Shown here one piece after another: positions 41,091 to 50,032 of a stretch of DNA of 64,000 nucleotides. Origin of the DNA: Nibribacter roseus. GTDB taxonomy: Bacteria > Bacteroidota > Bacteroidia > Cytophagales > Hymenobacteraceae. Both the position numbers and the translations under genes were made by a program. The number at the start of each line of letters is the position of its first letter. Positions within the stretch are counted from its first letter, which is position 1. The stretch lies in the NCBI RefSeq assembly GCF_042662225.1, contig NZ_JBHSYQ010000004.1, positions 248,001-312,000 of the forward strand. Direction: 5' to 3'. Under the pieces are notes generated by a model that saw nothing but the letters and a program-made list of their open reading frames with translations, was not told where the DNA came from and searched no databases.

Positions 41091-41849
41091 TTAAAAGCCA
41101 ATAGAGTTGCCTCCGTCTACCGGTAGCACTGTTCCTGTAATATAACCTGAGGCGTCAGAAGCGAAGAAATACACGGCCTCGGCCACATCGGAGGGCTTTC
41201 CTAATTTGCCCATGGGGGTTCTGGAGAGCACCTTATTCTTGCGTTCCGGATCATTATTCAAAGCCTTTGCTGACATATCGGTTTCTATGAACCCGGGGGC
41301 CACGCAATTAACCCGTATTCCAAGTGGCGAAAGGTCTACAGCCATGGCCCTGGTCATGCCTTCTACTCCTGTCTTTGCCGCTGAATAGGAAACTACTTTA
41401 GGTATGCCGTACTGAGCTGCCATTGAGCTGATGTTGATGATGGAGCCGCTTCCTTGCGCAATCATTATCTTGGCTACCTCCCGGCTCAGGGCAAACACAG
41501 CAGTTAGGTTCGTTTGGATAATCTGCTGAAAATCTTCATCAGTCACCTCCGTTAAAGGTTTCTTTTGGTTGATGCCCGCGTTGTTTACCAAAATGTCAAG
41601 AGTGCCATGCTCCTTGGCGAGTTCTTGCACAAGAGCTGGAATGCCTGATAGGTTACTCAAGTCAAAAGAAACGGTAAAACAGTTGTCGCCGAAGGCTTCT
41701 TTGGCATTCTGAAGTTTTTGTGCGTCTCTACCAATAATGATGGTTTTCACGTTTTCCTGCACCAATTTCTGGGCAATGGCATATCCTAAGCCGGAGCCGC
41801 CGCCAGTGACTATGGCTACTTTTTGAGTGGTTGTTATTTCTTGGGTCAT
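41091..41849 (-). CDS. SDR-family oxidoreductase, possible fructuronate reductase
   Basis: A 252-residue cytoplasmic dehydrogenase. Marks: TGGGSGLGYAIA (NAD(P) binding), NNAGINQ, catalytic Ser in INISSMAAQYG and YSAAKTG with Tyr-x-x-x-Lys, then a C-terminal GGNSIGF. I start at ATG 41847-41849, 16 bp after the GH67 stop. In Bacteroidota loci, SDR enzymes next to uxuA often take the place of UxuB, reducing fructuronate to mannonate. That role is inferred from context; gluconate-type dehydrogenases look similar. Confidence 0.8.
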   Translation of the reverse strand: MTQEITTTQKVAIVTGGGSGLGYAIAQKLVQENVKTIIIGRDAQKLQNAKEAFGDNCFTVSFDLSNLSGIPALVQELAKEHGTLDILVNNAGINQKKPLTEVTDEDFQQIIQTNLTAVFALSREVAKIMIAQGSGSIINISSMAAQYGIPKVVSYSAAKTGVEGMTRAMAVDLSPLGIRVNCVAPGFIETDMSAKALNNDPERKNKVLSRTPMGKLGKPSDVAEAVYFFASDASGYITGTVLPVDGGNSIGF

Positions 41850-41865
41850 TTGAGTTAAAGTTGTT

Positions 41866-44031
41866 TTAGATACCCGGCACAAACTTGAATTCTAACTTTT
41901 GGTAGTATTCCAGAGTGTGTTCCGGCTTCTCCAATTCGGCGGGGATAGGTCTTTTTGAAAAGGTTTGGAAGTATAGAAGGCAGGCATCACGCCACCACTT
42001 GGCTTCTTTGGCCTGAATAGCCAGTAATGATTTTACCTGCTTAAATCGCTCCTGGTCTACTTTGCCTTCTAGTTGTTGCCACTGTTCTTGCATCTGCCTC
42101 ACAGAATCAACACCAGCTGAATAACGGTAGCAGAGTTCATTCCACAGGGTTCGGCCAGAGGAAACCTTGTAGTCCCATGGTAGGTGGTGGAACCATAATA
42201 AGTACTTCTCTGGGCAAGTTTTAGGGTCTCCATATAGATCTTGCAAGTGAGGGGCGTACTGTTCAAGGGCGTTGCTGCCGGTTTTGGTACGGTCAAATCC
42301 TATGCCTTTTTCGGTTGCACGGTGATAGTATACTGACGTCCAGTCGGCCCGAGGTTTGTCTTTGATCCAGGGGCCTGGGCCGTAGTGGTGATCCCAGCCC
42401 ATGATGTGGTGCAAGCCCAGCGGGGTCATGTAATTGACCAGCGTCTCATATGAGCCCAGCATTATATTTTTTGCCGTAGAAACCACTTGTGGGTTGGGTG
42501 AAAAGGTCATGCGCAGCCACTCATCAGCTATTTGCTCTGACGTGAGGGCGTGATCCCAGGCTAAGCGACCGAAGGCGTACCAATTGGCTTGCGCAAACGG
42601 ATGGCTAGTCCAGTTAAGGTCGGTACCTATGTTTGATACTCCGGCCATGCCAGAGAATTTACGGTTGTACAAAGAACCGTCTACCACTTCAGCCACGGTA
42701 GATCCTTGGCCTTTCGCGTAAGTGTCAGCTTCCAGCACTTCTTTGAACATGGGCGCCAGGTACACCAGGTGCGTTCCCTGCCCTAGATATTCCTGCGTGA
42801 TCTGAAACTCCATCATGAGTGGAGTCTTGGGCATGGCTCCAAATAAGGGGTGGAAAGGCTCGCGCGGCTGGAAATCAATGGCACCATTCTTCACCTGCAC
42901 CATTACGTTCTCGCGGAACTTACCATCTAAGGGATTAAATTCATTGTACGCCTGCTTGGCGCGGTCTTCAGGAACGTTGTTGTCGTACACAAACGCCCGC
43001 CACATCAATATACCGTTGTGAGGAGCCAGGGCATCGGCCATCATATTGGCGCCGTCGGCATGAGAGCGGCCATAGTTCTGCGGCCCAGGCTGGCCTTCTG
43101 AATTGGCTTTAACTAAAAAACCACCAAAGTCAGGGATATGACGGTAGATCTCAGCCACCTTATCTTTCCACCACTGCCGTACCTCCGCGTTCAGCGGATC
43201 GGCTGTTTTTAGTTTTCCTAATTCAATAGGTGAACTGAACCGGGCGGTTAAATATACTTTGATGCCATATGGCCGGAACGCATCGGCCAGTGCTTTTACT
43301 TTTAACAGATACTCCTCTGTAAGAACGAGAGAATTAGCGTTCACATTCGTCAACACTGTTCCATTGATACCAATGGAGGCGTTGGCTCGGGCATAGTCAA
43401 GGTACCGTTGGTCTATATAGTCGGGCAGTTTGTGCCAATCCCACAAAGAAAAACCAGCGTAGCCGCGCTCCACGGTACGGTCCAAGTTGTCCCAATGGTT
43501 TAAAATGCGGTGGCTGGTTTTTGGTTGGCTACTGAGGTTCAGGTTCTGAATGCTTTGCCCCATCTGCATTAGCTTAAGCAGGTGGAAAGTTCCGTATAAA
43601 ACGCCTGTGTCACTATTGGCGGCTACCACGGTTATTTTCTTTCCATTGTGTTTGGTAGAAAGCAACAGGTAACCTTCGGGTCCTAAGCCTTGTAGCTGTG
43701 TTTGTAGCTGTAATGACTTCACAACCTCCGAAGAGGCTGCAGTGCCTAGCACCAGCGTGTTGTTCTTGATATCAGTTGCAGAATGCGACAGATTTTTTCC
43801 AAGTAAACCTTGTATTCCCTGCATGGCCTCCTGAGCGGCTACCTGTAGGGTAGGGGAATTGCCTTCTATAACCAGGTGCTGAAGAGTTTTCTGATACTGT
43901 TTAAGCAGAACTCTATTGTTTACCTGGTCATACCTAAGCCAAAGCCGATATCCGTCTTCTGCCTGAGCCGTTGGCAGGTAGGCAAAAAAGCTCAGGCAGA
44001 AGAACAGGCAAATAAGAATACGATTTGTCAT
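41866..44031 (-). CDS. Alpha-glucuronidase, GH67
   Basis: A 721-residue exported enzyme releasing (4-O-methyl-)glucuronic acid from the ends of xylo-oligosaccharides. The signal peptide ends at about residue 24 (TAQA); start at ATG 44029-44031. The acid Glu lies in KANSEGQPGPQNYGR, and the paired base Asp and Glu in NGAIDFQPREP and LMMEFQITQEY. The length fits the family. It is the second gene of the minus arm, after LacI, and complements the GH115 enzyme of the plus arm. Confidence 0.95.
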   Translation of the reverse strand: MTNRILICLFFCLSFFAYLPTAQAEDGYRLWLRYDQVNNRVLLKQYQKTLQHLVIEGNSPTLQVAAQEAMQGIQGLLGKNLSHSATDIKNNTLVLGTAASSEVVKSLQLQTQLQGLGPEGYLLLSTKHNGKKITVVAANSDTGVLYGTFHLLKLMQMGQSIQNLNLSSQPKTSHRILNHWDNLDRTVERGYAGFSLWDWHKLPDYIDQRYLDYARANASIGINGTVLTNVNANSLVLTEEYLLKVKALADAFRPYGIKVYLTARFSSPIELGKLKTADPLNAEVRQWWKDKVAEIYRHIPDFGGFLVKANSEGQPGPQNYGRSHADGANMMADALAPHNGILMWRAFVYDNNVPEDRAKQAYNEFNPLDGKFRENVMVQVKNGAIDFQPREPFHPLFGAMPKTPLMMEFQITQEYLGQGTHLVYLAPMFKEVLEADTYAKGQGSTVAEVVDGSLYNRKFSGMAGVSNIGTDLNWTSHPFAQANWYAFGRLAWDHALTSEQIADEWLRMTFSPNPQVVSTAKNIMLGSYETLVNYMTPLGLHHIMGWDHHYGPGPWIKDKPRADWTSVYYHRATEKGIGFDRTKTGSNALEQYAPHLQDLYGDPKTCPEKYLLWFHHLPWDYKVSSGRTLWNELCYRYSAGVDSVRQMQEQWQQLEGKVDQERFKQVKSLLAIQAKEAKWWRDACLLYFQTFSKRPIPAELEKPEHTLEYYQKLEFKFVPGI

Positions 44032-44083
44032 TACATGTTGGTTTAATCCGTAGCTAACCAAATTGTTGCCAGTAGTATGGCGG

Positions 44084-44125
44084 GTGTTTTAAGCCTGTTC
44101 TTTGAAAAACGAACCTAAAACAGCA
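44084..44125. repeat. Intergenic palindromic element, copy 17
   Basis: GGTGTTTTAAGCCTGTTCTTTG pairs with AAAAACGAACCTAAAACAGC imperfectly. It lies 19 bp past the lacI-type stop and before the GH67 start, within the minus arm. Confidence 0.7.
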
Positions 44126-44143
44126 GGCTCAATCATAGAGGTA

Positions 44144-45202
44144 CTATTTAGGTGCCAGTTGCCCCCATTTTTTACCTGCTACCTTACTTTTTAAAGATGA
44201 TTCTCTGATGATTAACTCAGAGCGCAAATTGATGGTGTTGCTGGCAATTCCTTCAGTGGAGCCGTTGAGCCGTAAAATGAGAGCTTTTACCGCCAATTCT
44301 CCCATTTCGGAGCCGGGGTAATTAACAGAGGTTAGATTAGGCTCAATTACCCTGCAAATCGGGTCATTGTTAAAACCAATCACGGCCACGTCGGCAGGAA
44401 CAGAAATACCCGCTTGTTTTAAGGTTTTCACACAGCTCACGGCACAGGTGTCATTGGAGACAAAGAGGCCGTCGGGAAGTTTTTTCATTTTCAATATCTG
44501 CTGAGCCGCCTCCTCACCAGCCTCTTCGCTCAGGTTGTTGACAATAATATTTTGCTCATTGTAAGGCAGGTTATTGTCAATCAAGGCGTATTTGTAGCCC
44601 TTCAACCTGTCTGAATACACGTTTCTTTTCAGGTTGCCTGTAATGTGCATTATGTTCGTGCAGCCCTGCTCCACTAAATGGCTCGTGGCTTTGTAAGCCG
44701 CTTGCAGATTATCTATTACTATGCTGGTGCATTGCTCATGCTCGGCCACGCGATCATAGAATATTACGGGAATGCCCCGACTGATAAAAGGTTCAAAGTG
44801 ATGGAGGTCGTCTGTTTCGTAAGACAGGGACACCAACAATCCATCAACCCGGCTGTCGAACATGGTTTTAGCATTAGCCTGTTCTTTCTGCAGCGTCTCC
44901 AAAGATTGGCTGATAATAAGGTTATACCCTCCCTCGGTGGCGGCTTTCTCCATGCCAGATATGACCGTTGACATAAACGGACTGTTCAACCGGGGCACAA
45001 TCACACCTATAGTATGGGTGTGCTGCCTCCGTAAATTGCTAGCGAATAGATTAGTGCGGTACCCCATCTGGCCTGCTACTTCGCTCACACGCTGCTTCGT
45101 CTTCAGATTGACCGCGGGGTGATCATTCAGCGCCCTGCTGATAGTGGTGGGAGATAGCCCTACCTCTTTGGCAATGTCATATATGGTGATGTCTTTTCCC
45201 AT
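44144..45202 (-). CDS. LacI-family transcriptional regulator
   Basis: A 352-residue repressor. The N-terminal LacI helix-turn-helix is ITIYDIAKEVGLSPTTISRALNDHPAVN (about 4-31), followed by the hinge helix and a periplasmic-binding-protein-like sugar domain (about 60-340). Start at ATG 45200-45202, since a -7 box lies 20 bp upstream. Context makes a glucuronate- or xylose-derived effector likely. Two LacI-type operators flank its promoter and the divergent uxuA promoter, so it probably controls both arms. Confidence 0.92.
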   Translation of the reverse strand: MGKDITIYDIAKEVGLSPTTISRALNDHPAVNLKTKQRVSEVAGQMGYRTNLFASNLRRQHTHTIGVIVPRLNSPFMSTVISGMEKAATEGGYNLIISQSLETLQKEQANAKTMFDSRVDGLLVSLSYETDDLHHFEPFISRGIPVIFYDRVAEHEQCTSIVIDNLQAAYKATSHLVEQGCTNIMHITGNLKRNVYSDRLKGYKYALIDNNLPYNEQNIIVNNLSEEAGEEAAQQILKMKKLPDGLFVSNDTCAVSCVKTLKQAGISVPADVAVIGFNNDPICRVIEPNLTSVNYPGSEMGELAVKALILRLNGSTEGIASNTINLRSELIIRESSLKSKVAGKKWGQLAPK

Positions 45203-45222
45203 AGTGGCAGTTATTGCATGAA

Positions 45223-45230
45223 CAAATATA
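45223..45230 (-). promoter_or_regulatory. -7 promoter box of the LacI gene
   Basis: The minus strand reads TATATTTG, matching TAnnTTTG. It sits between the operator at 45231 and the start codon, giving a leader of about 14 nt. Confidence 0.6.
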
Positions 45231-45244
45231 TGCAATCGGTTTCA
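45231..45244. promoter_or_regulatory. LacI-type operator O1
   Basis: TGCAATCGGTTTCA matches the LacI/GalR-family consensus TGnAAnCGnTTnCA at every fixed position. It abuts the -7 box of the regulator gene, so binding would repress the lacI arm. Confidence 0.75.
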
Positions 45245-45350
45245 TTGCTTGAAACTAAATAGCTGTTTTTGTATCTGGAAACTTCAAAAGAACGGCTATT
45301 CGAATGGTTTCGGCTGAAATATAGCGCTTTATTTTATATACAGGCTTTGA

Positions 45351-45370
45351 AAGCTTATACAAATAAGCTT
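45351..45370. promoter_or_regulatory. 20-bp palindrome AAGCTTAT-N4-ATAAGCTT
   Basis: Perfect 8-bp arms with a 4-bp centre, midway in the divergent gap. It could be a second regulator's site or a small hairpin. No matching protein is identified. Confidence 0.4.
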
Positions 45371-45492
45371 AAGATGGAATTTTAAATTTTATTAAAAACA
45401 AAAATTAACCTCTATGGGCTTAGAAAATGTTAGATGTTGAGGATTTAGCAAAGATATGCCTTGTAGAAGGAAAATCAGGTTGAAAAAATTTA

Positions 45493-45506
45493 TGAAATCG
45501 GTTGTA
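45493..45506. promoter_or_regulatory. LacI-type operator O2
   Basis: TGAAATCGGTTGTA matches TGnAAnCGnTTnCA except one base. Its right half overlaps the likely -33 TTG (45502-45504) of the uxuA promoter. It lies about 250 bp from O1, a distance that could allow looping. Confidence 0.65.
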
Positions 45507-45532
45507 ATCTTAGAAAATAATATTCATGTTTG
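45502..45532 (+). promoter_or_regulatory. Probable promoter of the uxuA arm
   Basis: TTG (45502-45504) is followed after 20 bp by CATGTTTG (45525-45532), one mismatch from TAnnTTTG. The leader to the uxuA ATG would be about 144 nt. Confidence 0.5.
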
Positions 45533-45680
45533 TGTTGCATGCGCCTACAGAGGAGGTGGAGAATGATGATGTGACAGCTTAAATTTTGATAATTTATTAA
45601 AATTTGAGGCTGGTTTGTGGTGAGGATTGGTTGTTTTAGGTGCAGGTTCTGCTGTTGCTTACTTATTAAATACAAAAAGG

Positions 45681-46847
45681 ATGTCATTACTTCAAAGCTG
45701 GCGATGGTACGGACCACAAGACCCGGTTACGTTGCAAGACGTAAAGCAGGCCGGTGCAACTGGCGTAGTCAGTGCGTTGCACCATATTCCGCATGGCGCG
45801 GTGTGGCCCCTTGAAGAAATTCAGGAGCGCAAGCGCGTGATTGAGGAGAGTGGCCTTGCTTGGGCTGTGGTGGAAAGCGTGCCGGTGCATGAGGCCATCA
45901 AAACCCGCAGCGCCGATTGCGAGCTGTATCTGGAGAACTACCGACAAAGTTTACGCAACCTGGCCGCCTGCGGACTGAAAACCGTCTGCTATAACTTTAT
46001 GCCGGTCTTGGACTGGACTCGCACAAACCTAGCGTACGAGCTTAATAACGGTGCAAAAGCCCTATATTTTGATTGGACAGATTTGGCAGTGTTTGACCTG
46101 TATATCCTGAAAAGGAAAGGGGCTGAAAATGATTACGCGGCAGATGTGGTACAACAGGCTGAGGAAAGGCATCAGTCCATGTCTGAACAGCAGCTGGAAC
46201 AGCTAAGTGAAATCATCAGGATGGGGGTTCCCATGGAGGGTTTCATAAGCCTGGAGCACCTAACCGAAAGCATAAGCATTTACAAAGAAATAGGGCACAT
46301 TGGTCTGCGGGAGAACCTGGCGTACTTTCTGGAGTCTATCATGGATGTGTGCGAGGAAACGGGCATAAAAATGACCATTCACCCCGATGACCCGCCTTAC
46401 CCAATTTTAGGCCTGCCCCGCATTGCCTCAAACAAAGAAGACCTGCTGTACATACTAGAACGGGTAAACCGCGAACCAAACGGCATTTGCTTCTGCACCG
46501 GTTCTTTGGGAGCAGGTAGTCATAATAACCCAGTTGAGATTCTGAAAGCCGTAGGGCATAGGGTGTATTTCGCGCACCTGCGCAACGTGCTGAAAGATGA
46601 GGCAGGAAACTTCTATGAGTCTGACCACCTGGCTGGCGATGTAGACATGTATGGCGTCATGAAAGAACTGGTGAAAATCAACAGCCAACGGCAGGAGCCT
46701 ATTCCGTTCCGTCCTGACCACGGGCACCAGATGCTGGATGATTTACACAAGATAACGAACCCCGGTTATTCGGCTATTGGGCGTTTACGCGGTCTGGCTG
46801 AGTTGAGAGGCTTAGAAATGGGCATTGCCCGCTCCCTTAAGAATTAA
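45681..46847 (+). CDS. uxuA: Mannonate dehydratase
   Basis: A 388-residue cytoplasmic enzyme converting D-mannonate to 2-keto-3-deoxygluconate in glucuronate breakdown. The start at ATG 45681 (MSLLQSWRWYGPQDPV) is the family's normal beginning, preceded by an A/G-rich AAAAAGG. HHIPHGAVWP, MTIHPDDPP, CTGSLGAG and PFRPDHGHQML carry the metal and catalytic residues. It heads the plus arm, which then continues with GH115. The uxuB role may be filled by the SDR protein. Confidence 0.95.
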   Translation: MSLLQSWRWYGPQDPVTLQDVKQAGATGVVSALHHIPHGAVWPLEEIQERKRVIEESGLAWAVVESVPVHEAIKTRSADCELYLENYRQSLRNLAACGLKTVCYNFMPVLDWTRTNLAYELNNGAKALYFDWTDLAVFDLYILKRKGAENDYAADVVQQAEERHQSMSEQQLEQLSEIIRMGVPMEGFISLEHLTESISIYKEIGHIGLRENLAYFLESIMDVCEETGIKMTIHPDDPPYPILGLPRIASNKEDLLYILERVNREPNGICFCTGSLGAGSHNNPVEILKAVGHRVYFAHLRNVLKDEAGNFYESDHLAGDVDMYGVMKELVKINSQRQEPIPFRPDHGHQMLDDLHKITNPGYSAIGRLRGLAELRGLEMGIARSLKN

Positions 46848-46868
46848 AATAGCCTAGCTGGCAAGAGT

Positions 46869-46907
46869 TGCTTTAAGGTTGTTTTTCGGAAACCAGACCA
46901 AAAACAG
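46869..46907. repeat. Intergenic palindromic element, copy 18
   Basis: TTGCTTTAAGGTTGTTTTTCG pairs with GAAACCAGACCAAAAACAG imperfectly. It is 22 bp past the uxuA stop, inside the apparent plus-arm unit. Confidence 0.6.
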
Positions 46908-47002
46908 GTAGCCCATAATAGGTCTAAAAAGAACAATGCCTCTGCTACAGCTGTGGCAATGTGTTGCTTCACCAGTAGGGTGAAAAGCTTAATTTATACC
47001 GA

Positions 47003-49951
47003 ATGAAGTTGATTAGAAACATAAATAATTACTCACGTTCAGAAGCTTTGTTCATAAAGGATAAGTGGGTTCCGTTGTTTCGGGCAGCACTCCTGCTGGT
47101 GCTCTTTTTCTTTTCCTCTTCAGCCTTTGCGTTAGAAGATGAGCAGTACATTGTTCATCAGAAAAAGAAAGGAAGCTTTGGCTTGGCCGTTGGGGGCAAG
47201 CCCGCCACCATCTTCGTGAGCGAAAAAGACCATGCAGGGGTAATAAGAGCGGCCAAAGATTTGCAGGCAGATTTAAAAAGGGTAACAAACACAGAACCCG
47301 CTTTAGAACTCGGATTGCAGGCTCCCAAGAAAAAGCAGCTGGTCATTATAGGTACCATTGGCAAGAGCGCATTGATTGATGAGCTAATCCGGAAAAAGAA
47401 GCTGGATGTAAGTGCAGTAGCGGGCAAATGGGAGACCTTTCTGGTGCAGGTGGTGCAGAAGCCTGTAAAAGGTGTAGACGAAGCTCTTGTAATAGCCGGA
47501 AGCGACAAAAGAGGCACCATCTACGGAATTTATGATGTAAGCGCACAGATTGGGGTTACCCCCTGGTACTGGTGGGCCGATGTTCCGGTAGAGCAACACC
47601 CAAACCTGTACGTGCTGCCTGGCCGCCATACCAAAGGCGAACCCAAAGTAAAGTACCGCGGCATCTTCATCAACGACGAAGCGCCGGCTCTTTCGGGTTG
47701 GGCACGCGAAACCTTTGGCGGGTTCAACCACAAATTCTACTCAAAAGTATTTGAGCTGATTCTGCGCATGAAAGGCAACTACCTGTGGCCGGCCATGTGG
47801 GGCAGCGCTTTTAACGACGACGACAAACTAAATCCCAAAGTAGCCGACGAGTATGGCATTGTCATGGGAACCTCGCACCATGAGCCGCTCACGCGCGCCC
47901 ATGACGAGTGGCGTCGATACGGCTCCGGCCCCTGGAACTACAGCACCAATGCCGAAAAGCTACGGGAGTTCTGGCGCGGCGGCATGGAGCGCATGGGCAA
48001 CTATGAGAACATTGTCTCTATTGGCATGCGCGGCGATGGCGACGAGCCCATGAGCGAGGAAAGTAACATAGAACTGCTGGAGCGGATTGTGGCCGACCAA
48101 CGGAAGATTATTGCAGATGTAACCGGTAAGCCAGCCTCTCAGACTCCTCAGTTATGGGCTTTGTACAAAGAAGTTCAGGATTACTATGACAAAGGCATGC
48201 GCGTGCCAGATGACGTGACCCTGCTGCTAGCTGATGACAACTGGGGCAATATTCGAAAGCTGCCAAAGGTGGGCGAGAAACAACATGCTGGAGGCTATGG
48301 TATCTATTATCACTTTGATTATGTGGGCGGCCCCCGTAATTACAAATGGATAAACACCAACCCCATAGCCCGCATCTGGGAGCAGATGCACCTGGCCTAC
48401 CAGCACAAGGCAGACCGAATCTGGATCGTGAACGTGGGTGACATCAAGCCTATGGAGTTCCCGACGGAATTCTTTCTGGACTACGCTTGGAATCCAGAGA
48501 AATGGCCTGCCGAGCGGCTGGAGGAATATACCCGTCTATGGGCAGCGCAGCAGTTTGGCCATCAGCACGCAGCAGAAATCGCCGACATTCTAACCAAGTA
48601 CACCATGTACAACAGCCGCCGCAAGCCGGAATTGCTCTCGCCAGACACCTACAGCCTGGTGCATTATCAGGAGGCGGAAAGAGTGGTGGAAAGCTACAAC
48701 CGCCTGGCCGATCAGGCGGAGAGAATAGGAAAGCAGCTGCCGCAACAGTACCAGGATGCTTATTACCAACTGGTGTTGTTCCCGGTAAAAGCCAGCGCTA
48801 ACCTGAACGAGTTGCACGTAACGGTGGGCCGCAACGGTCTTTACGCGAAACAGGACAGAGTTACCACGAATGACCTAGCCGCCAAGGCCAAAGCGCTTTT
48901 TGAAAATGATTCAGAATTAACAAAGTACTACCATCAGGGAATTACCAATGGCAAGTGGAACCACATGATGTCCCAGACGCACATCAGCTACACGTATTGG
49001 CAGCAGCCCGAGAAAGACGTGATGCCAGAGGTGAAGACGGTAAATCCGGTGGCCGGACAAGCCATGGGAGTGGCCGTTGAGGGTTCCAGGAGTTGGTGGC
49101 CGCAGGAAAAAGGAGAGGCGGTATTGCCTGAACTGTCGCGCTATCAGCCGCAGGGGCGCTATATTGAAATCTTCAGCCGTGGCCAACAGCCGTTTGAGTA
49201 TACCATCAAAACGGGCGCTCCCTGGCTCAAAGTGTCTCAGCCCACTGGCACGGTGGCCAAAGAGCAGCGCCTGTGGGTGAGCGTAGACTGGGAGAAAGCC
49301 CCAACTGGGAAACACCGGGTGCCGGTGACTGTATCTGGCTCTAACGGTAAGCAAGTGGTGGTGCAGGCGGTAGTGCATAACCCAGTATCTCCAAAGCCGG
49401 AGCAGGTGCAGGGTTTTGTGGAAAGCAACGGCTTTGTATCAATGGAAGCGGCGCACTTCTCTCGTGCCGTGGAAACGAATGGCATCAGCTGGAAAGTTAT
49501 TCCACATTTAGGCAGAACCCTCTCTGGAGTTACTACGTTTCCGGTCACGGCGCCGGCTCAGACACCAGGAGGAAATAGTCCGCACCTAGAGTATAAAATG
49601 CACTTGTTCCAGGCAGGCGAAGTAAGTGTGCAAGTGCATCTTTCCCCTACGCTGAACTTCCATAACACGCAAGGGCTGAGGTACGCCATTTCTTTTGATG
49701 ACCAGGCCCCGCAAATCATAAACATTCATGCCAACACCTCAGAGCGGGAGTGGGAGAAAAACGTGGCCAATAACATCAATCTAACCATTTCCAAGCACCA
49801 ACTAACCCAACAGGGGGAGCACGTGCTTAAATTCTGGATGGTGGACTCAGGCGTGGTGCTGCAGAAAATTGTAGTAGACACCGGCGGGTTAGAGCCTAGC
49901 TATTTGGGGCCTCCGGAAAGTTATCATCAACTGCAAAAACAAAAAGACTGA
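47003..49951 (+). CDS. Xylan alpha-1,2-glucuronidase, GH115
   Basis: A 982-residue exported enzyme that removes (methyl)glucuronic acid from internal positions of xylan. The signal segment is at about 27-43 after a long basic N-terminus. The GH115 core shows WYWWADVPV, KYRGIFINDEAPALSGWARE, MKGNYLWPAMWGSAFNDDD, TSHHEPLTRAHDEW and GMRGDGDEPM. The C-terminal part (about 690-982) is beta-rich with a Gylcosyl-hydrolase-115 C-terminal-type domain. It complements GH67, which acts only at chain ends. Confidence 0.95.
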   Translation: MKLIRNINNYSRSEALFIKDKWVPLFRAALLLVLFFFSSSAFALEDEQYIVHQKKKGSFGLAVGGKPATIFVSEKDHAGVIRAAKDLQADLKRVTNTEPALELGLQAPKKKQLVIIGTIGKSALIDELIRKKKLDVSAVAGKWETFLVQVVQKPVKGVDEALVIAGSDKRGTIYGIYDVSAQIGVTPWYWWADVPVEQHPNLYVLPGRHTKGEPKVKYRGIFINDEAPALSGWARETFGGFNHKFYSKVFELILRMKGNYLWPAMWGSAFNDDDKLNPKVADEYGIVMGTSHHEPLTRAHDEWRRYGSGPWNYSTNAEKLREFWRGGMERMGNYENIVSIGMRGDGDEPMSEESNIELLERIVADQRKIIADVTGKPASQTPQLWALYKEVQDYYDKGMRVPDDVTLLLADDNWGNIRKLPKVGEKQHAGGYGIYYHFDYVGGPRNYKWINTNPIARIWEQMHLAYQHKADRIWIVNVGDIKPMEFPTEFFLDYAWNPEKWPAERLEEYTRLWAAQQFGHQHAAEIADILTKYTMYNSRRKPELLSPDTYSLVHYQEAERVVESYNRLADQAERIGKQLPQQYQDAYYQLVLFPVKASANLNELHVTVGRNGLYAKQDRVTTNDLAAKAKALFENDSELTKYYHQGITNGKWNHMMSQTHISYTYWQQPEKDVMPEVKTVNPVAGQAMGVAVEGSRSWWPQEKGEAVLPELSRYQPQGRYIEIFSRGQQPFEYTIKTGAPWLKVSQPTGTVAKEQRLWVSVDWEKAPTGKHRVPVTVSGSNGKQVVVQAVVHNPVSPKPEQVQGFVESNGFVSMEAAHFSRAVETNGISWKVIPHLGRTLSGVTTFPVTAPAQTPGGNSPHLEYKMHLFQAGEVSVQVHLSPTLNFHNTQGLRYAISFDDQAPQIINIHANTSEREWEKNVANNINLTISKHQLTQQGEHVLKFWMVDSGVVLQKIVVDTGGLEPSYLGPPESYHQLQKQKD

Positions 49952-49953
49952 AT

Positions 49954-49995
49954 ACTGTTTTCAGACTGTTTTACCAAAACCAGCCTGAAAACAGG
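49954..49995. repeat. Intergenic palindromic element, copy 19
   Basis: CTGTTTTCAGACTGTTTTAC pairs with AAAACCAGCCTGAAAACAG; the TTTTCAG/CTGAAAA pair differs from the consensus TTTTAGG/CCTAAAA but is complementary. It starts 3 bp after the GH115 stop. Confidence 0.8.
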
Positions 49996-50032
49996 AGAAT
50001 GAATGTTGTTCCATAAAAATTATAAAAAGTGC

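Larger units (their letters stand above)
45203..45680. other. Divergent regulatory gap, LacI/uxuA
   Basis: This 478-bp stretch has no gene. It contains a lacI -7 box, two LacI-type operators, an AAGCTTAT...ATAAGCTT palindrome and a likely uxuA promoter. It is the probable control point of both arms of the xylan locus. Confidence 0.8.

Noticed and set aside
45627..45680. Longer N-terminus for UxuA
   Set aside because: The extra 18 residues precede the family-normal start MSLLQSWRWYG and lack a good start codon.
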